From Pseudomonadota bacterium (GTDB lineage: Bacteria; Pseudomonadota; Alphaproteobacteria; Sphingomonadales; SMXR01), in assembly GCA_022568115.1 (NCBI GenBank), contig JADFFP010000046.1, forward strand, positions 1 to 8,132: a DNA stretch of 8,132 nucleotides, written 5' to 3'. The first letter of the stretch is position 1, and every line of letters starts with the position of its first letter. The notes below the pieces were generated by a model. The model had not been told where the DNA came from. It saw only the letters and a list, made by a program, of their open reading frames with translations, and ran no database searches. Shown piece by piece: positions 1 to 7,434 of the stretch. Both the position numbers and the translations under genes were made by a program.

Positions 1-341
1 GAGATAGTATTTGATGGATTGAAATGTGTGGTATTATTGGTTATGTCGGAAATGAAAAAGCTGCTCCTATATTGTTTGAAGGCCTGAAAAGATTAGAATA
101 CCGTGGTTATGATTCTGCTGGTATCTGTACAATAGATAAAAATGACATAATAATCGAAAAAGACATTGGTAAATTGGATGAAATCCGAAAAAAGATTAAT
201 TTTGATTCTCTGAATGGAAATATTGGATTGTCACATTGCAGATGGGCCACACATGGGAATGTGACTAAAGAAAATGCACACCCTCATTTTGACTGCAAAA
301 ACAGGATAAGTATAGTGCATAACGGCATTATTGAAAATTTC
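1..341. other. AT-rich block of different origin from the rest of the contig
   Basis: This block covers the short leader and the first 106 codons of glmS. Codons such as ATA, AAA, GAT, AAT and TTT dominate, and the first 60 bases hold 19 G or C. From about 345 onward the same gene uses GCG, CTG, GGC and CGC. The switch occurs over a few codons at the conserved HNGIIENF stretch, a place where two homologous glmS genes could share enough sequence to recombine or be mis-joined. The N-terminal protein, with its lysine- and isoleucine-rich segment around 38-62, reads like a low-GC and possibly archaeal GlmS; that source is inference. The 23 bases before the ATG contain no ribosome binding site or promoter that I can support. 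Confidence 0.75.
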
Positions 342-1853
342 AAAGCGCTCCGGGGCGAACTGACAGAGGCCGGCGCCCGGCTCGAAAGTGAAACCGATAC
401 CGAGGTCGTCGCCGCCCTGATTGAGCGCAACTTAAGCGCTGGAATGCCCGCTGAAAAAGCGGTCAGGAAAGCGCTGGCCCGCCTCGAGGGGGCGTTTGCG
501 CTGGCGATCATGATTTGCGGCGAGGCCGATACGCTTTATGCCTCGCGCCGCGGCAGCCCCCTGGTTCTGGGCTTTGGCGATGGCCAGGTCTCGCTTGGCT
601 CCGATACCCTGGCGCTGTGCGGCCTGGCCACCGAAGTGTGCCATCTGGAAGAAGGGGATTTCGCCATCCTCAAGGCGGCGCGCGCCGAAATTTTTGATGA
701 AAACGGCAAGCCCGCCAAGCGTCCCCTAAAGCCGATGACCGCGACTGCCGGCCAGCTCGACAAGGGCAATTATGCCCACTTCATGCAAAAGGAAATCCTG
801 GAGCAGCCGACCGCGCTCGCCGACACCCTGGGCAAATATATCAACCCGCTTGAGGCCAAGGTGGAATTGCCAGAATTACCCTTTGATTTCAAGGAGATAA
901 CAAAAGTTAACCTGATTGCCTGCGGCACCAGCGCATACGCGGCGCGGGTGGGCAAATACTGGTTTGAAAGCTATGCCAGGCTGCCGGTCGAAGCCGAAAT
1001 TGCCTCGGAGTTCCGCTACCGTGATGTGGTGATCGGCGAAGGCGAGCTGAACCTTTTCATCTCCCAGTCGGGCGAGACCCTGGATACCCTGGTGGCGCTC
1101 AGGCATTGCCGGGAAAAGAACCTCAGAACCGCGGCGATCGTCAATGTCGCCGGCAGCACCATGACGCGCGAGGCGGATGTCACCTTTCTCACCTATGCCG
1201 GGGTTGAGATCGGGGTCGCCTCAACTAAATCCTTTACCTGCCAGCTGATGGTGCTGGCGGCGCTGGCGATTGGCGCCGGCCGGGCGCGCGGGGTTTTAAC
1301 CAAAGCCGGGGAAGCGGTGCTGGTTCAGGCGCTGGAGGAAATTCCCGCCAAGCTGGCCGAGGTTCTCTACCACGACCAGGCGATCCGGGCGCTTTCCGCG
1401 GCCGTCTCGAAGGCCAGGAACGTGCTTTACCTGGGGCGTGGTTGTTTATACCCGGTGGCGCTGGAAGGAGCCCTGAAATTCAAGGAAATCTCGTACATCC
1501 ACGCCGAAGGATACCCGGCCGGCGAAATGAAGCACGGGCCGATCGCGCTGGTCGAGGAAGACATCCCGGTGGTCATTCTGGCGCCCAGCCAGGGGGTTCA
1601 CCTGAAGACCTTTTCCAATATGGAGGAGGCAAAATCACGGGGCGCGAAAATTATCCTGATCAGCGACGCCGAGGGGGTCAGGGAACACGGCCCGGGGACC
1701 ATGGCGACGATAATCATGCCAAGCGTTCCCGATATCGCGCTGCCGCTGCTTTATGCGGTGCCGGTGCAGCTGTTGGCCTACCATACCGCGGTGCGCAAAG
1801 GGAATGACGTCGACCAGCCCAGGAATCTGGCCAAATCGGTGACGGTCGAATAG
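24..1853 (+). CDS. glmS: Glutamine--fructose-6-phosphate aminotransferase (GlmS), apparent chimera
   Basis: The product makes glucosamine-6-phosphate from fructose-6-phosphate and glutamine, the first step towards UDP-GlcNAc for peptidoglycan and lipopolysaccharide; it is cytosolic. The protein starts MCGIIGYVG, so Cys2 becomes the N-terminal nucleophile of the class II glutaminase domain (about 1-220). RWATHG and HNGIIENF (99-106) are glutaminase motifs. Two SIS sugar-isomerase domains follow; CGTS begins at Cys300 and SQSGET at Ser347, and the end AKSVTVE carries the conserved C-terminal lysine. At 609 residues it matches the E. coli enzyme length. No clear Shine-Dalgarno precedes the ATG, but MCGI fixes the start. 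The oddity is composition: codons up to about residue 105 are AT-rich and the rest strongly GC-rich, so the gene is probably a join of two glmS genes in frame. The function call is secure; the natural existence of this exact gene is doubtful. Confidence 0.95.
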   Translation: MCGIIGYVGNEKAAPILFEGLKRLEYRGYDSAGICTIDKNDIIIEKDIGKLDEIRKKINFDSLNGNIGLSHCRWATHGNVTKENAHPHFDCKNRISIVHNGIIENFKALRGELTEAGARLESETDTEVVAALIERNLSAGMPAEKAVRKALARLEGAFALAIMICGEADTLYASRRGSPLVLGFGDGQVSLGSDTLALCGLATEVCHLEEGDFAILKAARAEIFDENGKPAKRPLKPMTATAGQLDKGNYAHFMQKEILEQPTALADTLGKYINPLEAKVELPELPFDFKEITKVNLIACGTSAYAARVGKYWFESYARLPVEAEIASEFRYRDVVIGEGELNLFISQSGETLDTLVALRHCREKNLRTAAIVNVAGSTMTREADVTFLTYAGVEIGVASTKSFTCQLMVLAALAIGAGRARGVLTKAGEAVLVQALEEIPAKLAEVLYHDQAIRALSAAVSKARNVLYLGRGCLYPVALEGALKFKEISYIHAEGYPAGEMKHGPIALVEEDIPVVILAPSQGVHLKTFSNMEEAKSRGAKIILISDAEGVREHGPGTMATIIMPSVPDIALPLLYAVPVQLLAYHTAVRKGNDVDQPRNLAKSVTVE

Positions 1854-1862
1854 GAGAAACCC

Positions 1863-2414
1863 ATGGATTTACTGACCTTCGGATTAATCTTGTTTTTTGC
1901 CCTGCACACTATTCCTTTGGTCCCGGAACTCAGGACCCGGCTTCACCATAAGCTCGGGGAAAAGCGCTGGAAAATCGCTTTCTCCCTGGCCTCGCTGGCG
2001 GGCCTGGTGATGATCGGGTTTGGCTATGCCAGGGCTGAATACGCTGCCCTGTGGCAGCCCCCGGGTTGGGGTTATGACGCTGCTATTTATGCCATGGCCC
2101 CGGCCTTTGTCCTGATTGCCGCCGGGGATCTCAAGGGCCATATCCGGAAAATTTTGCGCCATCCGATGTTGATCGGTTTTTTCTTGTTCGGGGCGGTCCA
2201 CATGCTGGCCAACGGCGATCTGGCCTCAACCAAGATGTTCGGCGCGTTTGCCGTTTATTCCCTGGCGGCTATTATCTCGGCTGAGGCGCGAAACAAAATT
2301 TCTTACCATACCCCCGCACTCAAGGGAGATTTCAGGGCGATATTTGGCGGGCTTGTAATTTACGCGGTGTTTTTCTTCGCCCACGGCTGGCTGTTTGGAG
2401 CGCCACTGGGCTAA
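1863..2414 (+). CDS. NnrU-family integral membrane protein
   Basis: A 183-residue, very hydrophobic protein with about six predicted membrane segments (roughly 2-20, 37-54, 73-88, 101-116, 122-140 and 158-176). The pattern RHPM (99-102) followed by HMLANGDLAS (113-122) is the hallmark of the NnrU family. That family was first named in denitrifying alphaproteobacteria near nitric-oxide-responsive genes and is related to the isoprenylcysteine methyltransferase-like membrane proteins; its biochemical role is not firmly known. GGAG at 1853-1856 lies six bases before the ATG and overlaps the glmS stop codon, so it is probably translated from the glmS transcript. No nitrogen-oxide reductase or NnrR-type regulator is visible nearby, so a denitrification role cannot be inferred. 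The family call is confident, the function is open. Confidence 0.85.
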   Translation: MDLLTFGLILFFALHTIPLVPELRTRLHHKLGEKRWKIAFSLASLAGLVMIGFGYARAEYAALWQPPGWGYDAAIYAMAPAFVLIAAGDLKGHIRKILRHPMLIGFFLFGAVHMLANGDLASTKMFGAFAVYSLAAIISAEARNKISYHTPALKGDFRAIFGGLVIYAVFFFAHGWLFGAPLG

Positions 2415-2423
2415 GGCCGGGCA

Positions 2424-2963
2424 ATGGGAAAAATTTTTCTTGAAACCGGGCGGCTCAAGCTGCGCCAATGGCGTCAGGCTGACAAACCCCTGATGCAGGA
2501 AATGCAAACCGACCCGGGGTGGATGGAAAACTTCCCATTTGTCAGAACGCCAGAGGAAAGCGATGCACAAGTGGAAAAGCTGGCCCGGGAAATAGATCAA
2601 AAAGGCTTCGGGTTTTTCGCTTTGGAACTTAAGGAAAGTGGCGAGTTTATTGGCTTTACCGGGCTTCATATCCCGGACTGGGAGGCGCCCTTTGGCCCTT
2701 GTATTGAAATCGGCTGGGGCCTTCGGAAGGCCTGGTGGGGCAGGGGCCTGGTCACCGAAGCGGGCCGGGGCTGCCTTGATTTTGCCCGCGCCTGGCTCGG
2801 CCTCAAGGAAATTTTTTCGTTCACAACCACCAATAACTCTAAATCCATTGCGGTGATGGAACGGATCGGCATGAAACGGGTCCAGGGCGGGGATTTCATG
2901 CACCCAGATATTGATCCCGACAGTCCGTTCGCGCTTCACATTTTGTACCGGATTCGTTTTTAG
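2424..2963 (+). CDS. GNAT-family N-acetyltransferase, RimJ/RimL type
   Basis: A cytosolic enzyme of 179 residues expected to transfer an acetyl group from acetyl-CoA to an amine, possibly a protein N-terminus or small molecule. It opens with the family pattern of a strand ending in TGRLKLRQW (8-16), then FIGFTGLHI (75-83). Next is the acetyl-CoA pyrophosphate-binding motif RKAWWGRGLVTEA (101-113), which fits the R/QxxGxG rule. The later NNSKSIAVMERIGMKR (137-152) is the typical RimJ/RimL helix and strand. It begins nine bases after the nnrU-like stop, with only a weak GC-rich ribosome binding site, suggesting coupled translation. The substrate cannot be read from the sequence. The protein is full length with no broken motif. 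Confidence 0.88.
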   Translation: MGKIFLETGRLKLRQWRQADKPLMQEMQTDPGWMENFPFVRTPEESDAQVEKLAREIDQKGFGFFALELKESGEFIGFTGLHIPDWEAPFGPCIEIGWGLRKAWWGRGLVTEAGRGCLDFARAWLGLKEIFSFTTTNNSKSIAVMERIGMKRVQGGDFMHPDIDPDSPFALHILYRIRF

Positions 2964-3022
2964 GTCTTGATTGAATTTCCTGAAATACTAAGTTAACCGC
3001 CAAGCTACTCAGGGAAATAAAT

Positions 3023-4366
3023 ATGGCTGATTTTGATCTGTTTGTTATCGGCGCGGGCTCGGGCGGGGTGCGGGCCGCCCGCATCGCCTCGGAAAATGGC
3101 GCAAAAGTCGCTATTGCCGAGGAATACCGGGTCGGCGGCACCTGTGTGATTCGCGGCTGTATCCCGAAAAAGCTGCTGGTTTACGCCAGCCATTTTTCCG
3201 AAGACTTCGAGGATGCCAAAAGTTACGGCTGGACGGTTCCCCCCGCCACCTTCAACTGGCAAAAGCTGATCGCCGCCAAGGACCAGGAAATCGCCCGCCT
3301 GGAAGGGCTTTACCACCAGACTTTAAAGAACAATAACGTGCGCCTTTATGAGGGCCGGGCGGTCCTGAAGGATAAGAACACGGTTCAGATTGGCGATCAG
3401 AGCACCGCCGCCGAGACCATCCTGATCGCCACCGGCGCCGCCCCCTTTATCCCCGGGATTCCCGGGGCGGAGCATGCCATCAGCTCAAACGAAGCGTTTC
3501 ACTTAGGGAGCCTGCCGAAGCGGGTGGCGGTGGTTGGCGCCGGCTATGTCGCGGTGGAATTCGCCGGGATTTTCTCCGGCCTGGGCTCGGATGTCACGGT
3601 TGTTTACCGGAAAGACAAGGTGCTGCGGGGCTTCGATGAGGATTTGCGCGACCATCTGACCGCCGCGATGACCGCCAAAGGCATCAATTTTCTGTTTAAT
3701 ACGTTGATCGAAAAAATTGAAAAGACCGTGGATGGCCTCAAGGTCACTTATTCCGACGGCGATGTGGGGGAGTTTGACGTTGTTATGTACGCGCTTGGCC
3801 GCTGGCCCAGCACCGCCGGCCTGGGCTTAAAGGAAATTGGCGTAAAACTGGCGAAAAACGGGGCTGTTAAGGTTGATGAGTACTCCAAAACATCGCTCGA
3901 TAATATCTATGCTGTCGGCGATGTCACCGACCGAATCAACCTGACCCCGGTGGCGATCAGGGAGGGCCATGCCTTTGCCCTGACCAAATATGCAGGAATT
4001 CCGACCTCGCCCGAACACGACAATGTCGCCTCCGCGGTGTTCAGCCAGCCGCCGCTCGCAACGGTCGGCCTGAGCGAAGGGCGGGCAAGGGAAAGGGGTC
4101 TTGATGTGGACGTCTACAGCTCCGAATTCCGGCCCCTCAAGCTGACCTTGACGGCGAGGCAGGACAAAACCTTCATCAAATTGATCGTTGAGCGGGGAAC
4201 CGGTGTGGTGATCGGCGCCCATATGATCGGGACCGATGCGCCGGAGATTATCCAGGGCGTCGCGATCGCCGTCAAAGCCGGGTTGACCAAAGCCGATTTC
4301 GACCGCACGGTGGCCATCCACCCGACCACCGCGGAAGAATTTGTCCTTTTGAAACGGAAAAGATAA
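3023..4366 (+). CDS. gor: Glutathione-disulfide reductase
   Basis: An FAD-dependent, NADPH-using enzyme that reduces glutathione disulfide to glutathione in the cytosol. In order along 447 residues: FAD-binding GAGSGG (10-15); redox-active disulfide in GGTCVIRGCIPKK with Cys41 and Cys46; second Rossmann motif GAGYVA (172-177); Arg196 and Arg202 in the RKDKVLR stretch, the arginines that choose NADPH over NADH in this family; FAD-contacting AVGDVTDR (297-304); and the C-terminal HPTTAEE with His433 and Glu438 as the proton-relay pair. These features separate it from dihydrolipoamide dehydrogenase and mercuric reductase. AGGGA at 3011-3015, seven bases before the ATG, supports the start. A 59-base gap from the GNAT gene leaves room for its own promoter, but no strong -35/-10 pair is visible. 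It is intact and a little shorter than some bacterial homologues. Confidence 0.95.
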   Translation: MADFDLFVIGAGSGGVRAARIASENGAKVAIAEEYRVGGTCVIRGCIPKKLLVYASHFSEDFEDAKSYGWTVPPATFNWQKLIAAKDQEIARLEGLYHQTLKNNNVRLYEGRAVLKDKNTVQIGDQSTAAETILIATGAAPFIPGIPGAEHAISSNEAFHLGSLPKRVAVVGAGYVAVEFAGIFSGLGSDVTVVYRKDKVLRGFDEDLRDHLTAAMTAKGINFLFNTLIEKIEKTVDGLKVTYSDGDVGEFDVVMYALGRWPSTAGLGLKEIGVKLAKNGAVKVDEYSKTSLDNIYAVGDVTDRINLTPVAIREGHAFALTKYAGIPTSPEHDNVASAVFSQPPLATVGLSEGRARERGLDVDVYSSEFRPLKLTLTARQDKTFIKLIVERGTGVVIGAHMIGTDAPEIIQGVAIAVKAGLTKADFDRTVAIHPTTAEEFVLLKRKR

Positions 4367-4405
4367 GAGCGGTTTCCAAATCACGGATTTTGCGTTAAAC
4401 TTACC

Positions 4406-4422
4406 TTTCCAGAGCTTGGAAA
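4406..4422. repeat. Short inverted repeat TTTCCA / TGGAAA in the gor-methyltransferase gap
   Basis: TTTCCA (4406-4411) and TGGAAA (4417-4422) form a perfect 6-bp stem with a five-base loop, 40 bases after the gor stop. It is not followed by a run of T, so it is a weak terminator candidate; it could instead be a protein-binding site or chance. Confidence 0.35.
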
Positions 4423-4450
4423 ATAGGTTAAGTATTTTTTGTAACCTATT
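4422..4450. promoter_or_regulatory. 9-bp inverted repeat upstream of the methyltransferase gene
   Basis: AATAGGTTA (4422-4430) and TAACCTATT (4442-4450) are perfect reverse complements separated by 11 bases that include six T. The whole gap is AT-rich, unlike the flanking genes. It may be an operator for a dimeric regulator, a weak terminator after gor, or both. GATAAT at 4451-4456 resembles a -10 element, but the -35-like TTAAGT at 4428-4433 (17-base spacing) is poor. If that promoter is real, the right arm lies in its spacer and the left arm overlaps the -35. Confidence 0.4.
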
Positions 4451-4464
4451 GATAATTAATAAAA

Positions 4465-4470
4465 AAGGAG
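4465..4470 (+). promoter_or_regulatory. Strong ribosome binding site for the methyltransferase gene
   Basis: AAGGAG lies seven bases before the ATG at 4478, in an A-rich stretch likely to be unstructured. It is the best Shine-Dalgarno in the window and fixes the start that gives the lipoprotein signal peptide. Confidence 0.75.
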
Positions 4471-4477
4471 AAAACAG

Positions 4478-5275
4478 ATGGACCTCAAGATGATCATAGC
4501 GCTGGTTGGCCTGGGCGCGCTTGTTGGGGCCTGTTCCGAGCAGGAGACAGAGGTTGTCAGCGATCAAACCGTTGCCGCGGCAGAGGAAGCGGCCGTGCTT
4601 CCCGATTATGCCGCCATTTTAGCGGCTGAAGATCGCACCGAAGAGGACAAGGGCCGTGACGCCAGCCGCAAACCGGCGGAAGCGATGGCCTTGATGGGGG
4701 TAAAACCAGGCCAGATGGTCATTGATATAGGTTCCGGTGGCGGCTATTACGCCGAAAATCTTGCCCGTGCATCGGCCGGCGGCGGCGGTATGGTTCATGC
4801 CGTCAACAGCCCCGGTACGGTTGAACGGTTTCCGCAGGTGGTCGGCAGTCTGGCCGAACGCCGTGAAGCCCTGACCCGCGGCGCTATTATCCCTCAGGTT
4901 ATGGAATTTGCCGAAATGACATTCCATGCTCCCGCCGATATCGCTTTTATGGGCCAGATGTACCATGAAATCATCCGCCAGAACCTGGACGCCGCCGCTA
5001 TCAATGCCGCGGTTTTCAACGCTTTGAAGCCGGGCGGCATTTATGCCATCGAGATCCACAACGGCGCCGCCGGCTCGGGCCGCGAGGCATCTGAGAGCTA
5101 TCACCGCGCCGATCCTGACATTGTCCGGGCTGAAGTTTTGGCGGCCGGGTTCGAACTGGTCGAGGAAAACATCACGCTGTTTGCCAACCCGGATGATCCC
5201 CTCGATATCCTGGTGTTTGATGAAAGCATCCGCGGCAATACCGCGCGAACCCTGTTTATTTTCAGGAAACCGTAA
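4478..5275 (+). CDS. Predicted exported lipoprotein, class I SAM-dependent methyltransferase (COG4798-like)
   Basis: A 265-residue protein with a short signal peptide: Lys4, a hydrophobic stretch 6-18, and a lipobox V-G-A-C ending at Cys19, followed by Ser20 (no Asp at +2), which favours sorting to the outer membrane. An acidic, alanine-rich linker (about 20-48) leads to a class I methyltransferase fold. [10 protein letters not shown] (60-69) resembles the start of the COG4798 'predicted methyltransferase' family, [13 protein letters not shown] (81-93) is SAM-binding motif I, and NALKPGG (181-187) is the usual post-motif. [18 protein letters not shown] (208-225) matches the family end. What is odd is the export of an enzyme whose cofactor is cytosolic. 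The substrate is unknown. The DAHP synthase gene starts eight bases after the stop, so the two are probably co-transcribed. Confidence 0.85.
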   Translation: MDLKMIIALVGLGALVGACSEQETEVVSDQTVAAAEEAAVLPDYAAILAAEDRTEEDKGRDASRKPAEAMALMGVKPGQMVIDIGSGGGYYAENLARASAGGGGMVHAVNSPGTVERFPQVVGSLAERREALTRGAIIPQVMEFAEMTFHAPADIAFMGQMYHEIIRQNLDAAAINAAVFNALKPGGIYAIEIHNGAAGSGREASESYHRADPDIVRAEVLAAGFELVEENITLFANPDDPLDILVFDESIRGNTARTLFIFRKP

Positions 5276-5283
5276 AGAGGCTG

Positions 5284-6666
5284 ATGGAGCAGTGGAAACC
5301 AGACGGCTGGCGGGCAAGGAAAGCCCGCCAAATTCCGGATTATCCGGATGCGGGGGCGCTCAAGCGGGCCGGGAAGACCCTTGCCAGCTATCCCCCGCTG
5401 GTGTTTGCAGGGGAAATCCGGCGTCTCAAGCAGCAGCTGGCCGAAGTGGCCGCGGGCCGGGCGTTTTTGCTGCAGGGCGGCGATTGCGCCGAAAGTTTTG
5501 CCGAATTCAGCGCCGGCAACATTCGCGGCACCTTCCGCGTCCTGTTGCAAATGGCGGTCGTGCTGACCTCCGCCGCCGCTTGCCCGGTGGTCAAGGTGGG
5601 CCGCCTGGCCGGGCAATTCGCCAAGCCGCGTTCTAGCGAATTCGAGCACCAGGGCGGCATAAAGCTGCCCTGCTACCGCGGTGATATAATCAATTCGATC
5701 AAATTTGATGCGGCCGCCCGCATTCCCGACCCGGAGCGCATGTTAAGGGCCTATTTCCAGGCCTCGGCGACCCTCAATCACCTCCGGGCGCTGTCGTCCG
5801 GGGGGTTCGCCAGTCTTCAGGACGTGCGCGGCTGGAACCGGGATTTCGTCTCCGCCTCACCGGCCCCGGAACGCTATCAGGATGTCGCGGACTGGATAGA
5901 CGGCGGCATTGCCTTTATGGAGGCGTGCGGCATCGATCCGGCTGGCATGGCGGAAATCCAGGGGGTTGATTTTTATACCTCGCACGAAGCGCTGCTGCTG
6001 CCCTACGAGGAGCCGCTGACCCGGCGCGATCCGGGCTCCGGGGACTGGTACGGCTGCTCGGCCCATATGCTGTGGCTGGGCTACCGCACCGGCGATCCGG
6101 ACCAGGCCCACGCCCATTACCTTAAGGGCATCGCCAACCCGATCGGGATCAAGATCGGCCCCGAAACCGCCCCGGAAAAAACCCTGGCCCTGATTGCTAT
6201 GCTGAACCCGGAGAACCAACCCGGCAAGCTGACCCTGGTGTGCCGCTATGGCGCGGAAAACATCGGAAATATGCTGCCCGGGTTGGTCAAAAGGGTTGCC
6301 CGGGCGGGGGCCTCGGTGGTCTGGTCGTGCGATCCGATGCACGGCAATACGATCCGCACCGCGGCCGGCCTGAAAACCCGGCCTTTTGATAAAATCCTGG
6401 CCGAGGTCCGGCGCTTTTTCGATATTCACCACGCCGAAGGGACGCACGCCGGCGGCATCCATCTGGAGTTGACCGGCCTCGATGTCACCGAATGCACCGG
6501 CGGGGCGATCGCACTGTCGGAAGAAAACCTCAAATCCCGCTATCACACCTACTGCGATCCCAGGCTGAACGCCGACCAGGCGCTGGAGCTGGCGTTCCTG
6601 ATCGCCGAGGGGCTGGTGGCCGAGCGCGCCGGACTTGAGGAAAATCGTACCGCATCCGTTAAATAA
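5284..6666 (+). CDS. aroG: Class II 3-deoxy-7-phosphoheptulonate (DAHP) synthase
   Basis: It condenses phosphoenolpyruvate with erythrose-4-phosphate to DAHP, committing carbon to the shikimate pathway for aromatic amino acids; cytosolic and metal-dependent. The 460 residues match the class II (plant and actinobacterial type) length, not the shorter E. coli class I form. The four metal ligands known for class II enzymes are at expected places: Cys68 in QGGDCAESF, His353 in DPMHGNT, Glu395 in HLELTG, and Asp425 in YCDPRLN. Substrate-binding motifs [15 protein letters not shown] (104-118), GIKIGPE (288-294), RYGAENIG (321-328) and TECTGG (402-407) are present. The start eight bases after the methyltransferase stop, with AGAGG just before it, implies translational coupling. 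It appears intact. The symbol aroG is used as in other class II cases; naming varies. Confidence 0.95.
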   Translation: MEQWKPDGWRARKARQIPDYPDAGALKRAGKTLASYPPLVFAGEIRRLKQQLAEVAAGRAFLLQGGDCAESFAEFSAGNIRGTFRVLLQMAVVLTSAAACPVVKVGRLAGQFAKPRSSEFEHQGGIKLPCYRGDIINSIKFDAAARIPDPERMLRAYFQASATLNHLRALSSGGFASLQDVRGWNRDFVSASPAPERYQDVADWIDGGIAFMEACGIDPAGMAEIQGVDFYTSHEALLLPYEEPLTRRDPGSGDWYGCSAHMLWLGYRTGDPDQAHAHYLKGIANPIGIKIGPETAPEKTLALIAMLNPENQPGKLTLVCRYGAENIGNMLPGLVKRVARAGASVVWSCDPMHGNTIRTAAGLKTRPFDKILAEVRRFFDIHHAEGTHAGGIHLELTGLDVTECTGGAIALSEENLKSRYHTYCDPRLNADQALELAFLIAEGLVAERAGLEENRTASVK

Positions 6667-6716
6667 TCTTCAACATCGGGATAAAGTCCGCTAAACCTTG
6701 GGCGGGAATGGAGGCC

Positions 6717-7133
6717 ATGACCAAATCGCTTAAAATAGCCATTGCGCAGATCAATGCCACGGTCGGAGATATCACCGGCAACCGCGATCTGGTGGCGGCG
6801 GCTTATGCCAGAGCGGAGGAGGACGGCGCCGACCTGGTGCTGTTCCCGGAGCTGGTGATTACCAGCTATCCTCCCGAAGACCTGATTTTAAAGCCCGCCT
6901 TCCGCGCAGAGGCCTATAAAGCGCTTGAGACGCTGACGGCGCTGACCAAGGGCAAGAGCGCCGCCATGCTGGTTGGCTGTCCCTATGCCGGGAACGATAA
7001 TATCTATAACGCGCTCTATCTGCTCGGCGAGGGAAAAATCCTGCACCGCCAGCTCAAGGTCCATCTTCCCAACTACGGGGTCTTTGATGAAAAGCGGATT
7101 TTCAGCGAAGGCCCGATGCCCGAGCCGGTTGAA
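6717..7133 (+). pseudogene. nadE: Glutamine-dependent NAD+ synthetase, N-terminal fragment only
   Basis: The first 139 residues of the two-domain NAD+ synthetase, which amidates nicotinic acid adenine dinucleotide with ammonia released from glutamine. The start KIAIAQINATVGDITGN is the family's nitrilase-fold beginning. The catalytic Glu lies in LFPELVITSYPPEDL (Glu45 from this start) and the Lys in QLKVHLPNYGVFDEKRIF (Lys114). Family similarity ends after GPMPEPVE at 7133, where a FRG-type continuation towards the catalytic Cys is expected. That Cys and the whole ATP-pyrophosphatase synthetase domain are missing. The frame stays open to 7493 in unrelated sequence. Translation could start at 6708, adding MEA, but MTKSLKIA fits the family better. 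Gene loss is probably an assembly effect rather than true decay, because the remaining part is perfect. Confidence 0.85.
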
Positions 7134-7434
7134 AATCCCCTTGTCGAGCAGCTCGTGTCGCTGCGGGCTGAAGTGTCACGTATGCGGAGCGATCTGTCTG
7201 CGCGGGCCCCGGTCGTCCCCCCCGTTCAGGCGGTGCGCCCCGCGCCTGCCCCTCGGCCTCGTCCTCGGCTGCTTTCGCCGGGGACCGTCAACATCGCGGG
7301 GACCACGGTTCGCACCGCGGGTCTCGGTCGCCGGCAGGTTCAGCTGCTCAAAGTGCGGCTGAGCCTGGCCGTCGGGGCAGAAGACCGTCCGGAAAGCCAT
7401 GCCGTCGCCATCGGGGCTGAATGCGATGGCGGAA
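7134..7434. other. GC-rich segment of unknown origin between the nadE and SET fragments
   Basis: No recognisable gene. On the + strand the open nadE frame continues with LVEQLVSLRAEVSRMRSDLSA (about 7140-7202), which has a coiled-coil-like heptad look, then a proline/arginine-rich stretch (7205-7270), then GTVNIAGTTVRTAGLGRR. On the - strand another frame (7460 down to 7176) is also open, with the phrase FVGISAIAFSPDGDGMAF, which faintly recalls a beta-propeller repeat. In this high-GC sequence open frames arise easily, so neither is called. It probably comes from a different genome than its neighbours. Confidence 0.45.

Noticed and set aside
1..23. Riboswitch or glmS ribozyme leader before glmS
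   Set aside because: Only 23 bases precede the start, too short for the glmS ribozyme, and no such elements can be seen.
2226..2939. A 237-residue open frame on the - strand, antisense to the GNAT gene and the end of the nnrU-like gene
   Set aside because: No recognisable motif, while the + strand genes are family matches over the same bases. Long antisense frames are common in GC-rich coding DNA.
2967..2994. Promoter for gor (TTGATT with TACTAA or TAAGTT)
   Set aside because: TACTAA is only 13 bases from TTGATT, and TAAGTT at 16 bases matches poorly, so I do not claim it.
3827..4567. A 246-residue open frame on the - strand across the end of gor and the following gap
   Set aside because: It is the antisense of conserved gor residues and runs through the AT-rich control region; no domain is visible.
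4619..5317. A 232-residue - strand frame antisense to the methyltransferase
   Set aside because: The + strand holds the conserved SAM-binding and lipobox motifs; the reverse frame has low-complexity composition without motifs.
5857..6546. A 229-residue - strand frame antisense to DAHP synthase
   Set aside because: The + strand carries all four metal ligands of class II DAHP synthase, so the reverse frame is a shadow.
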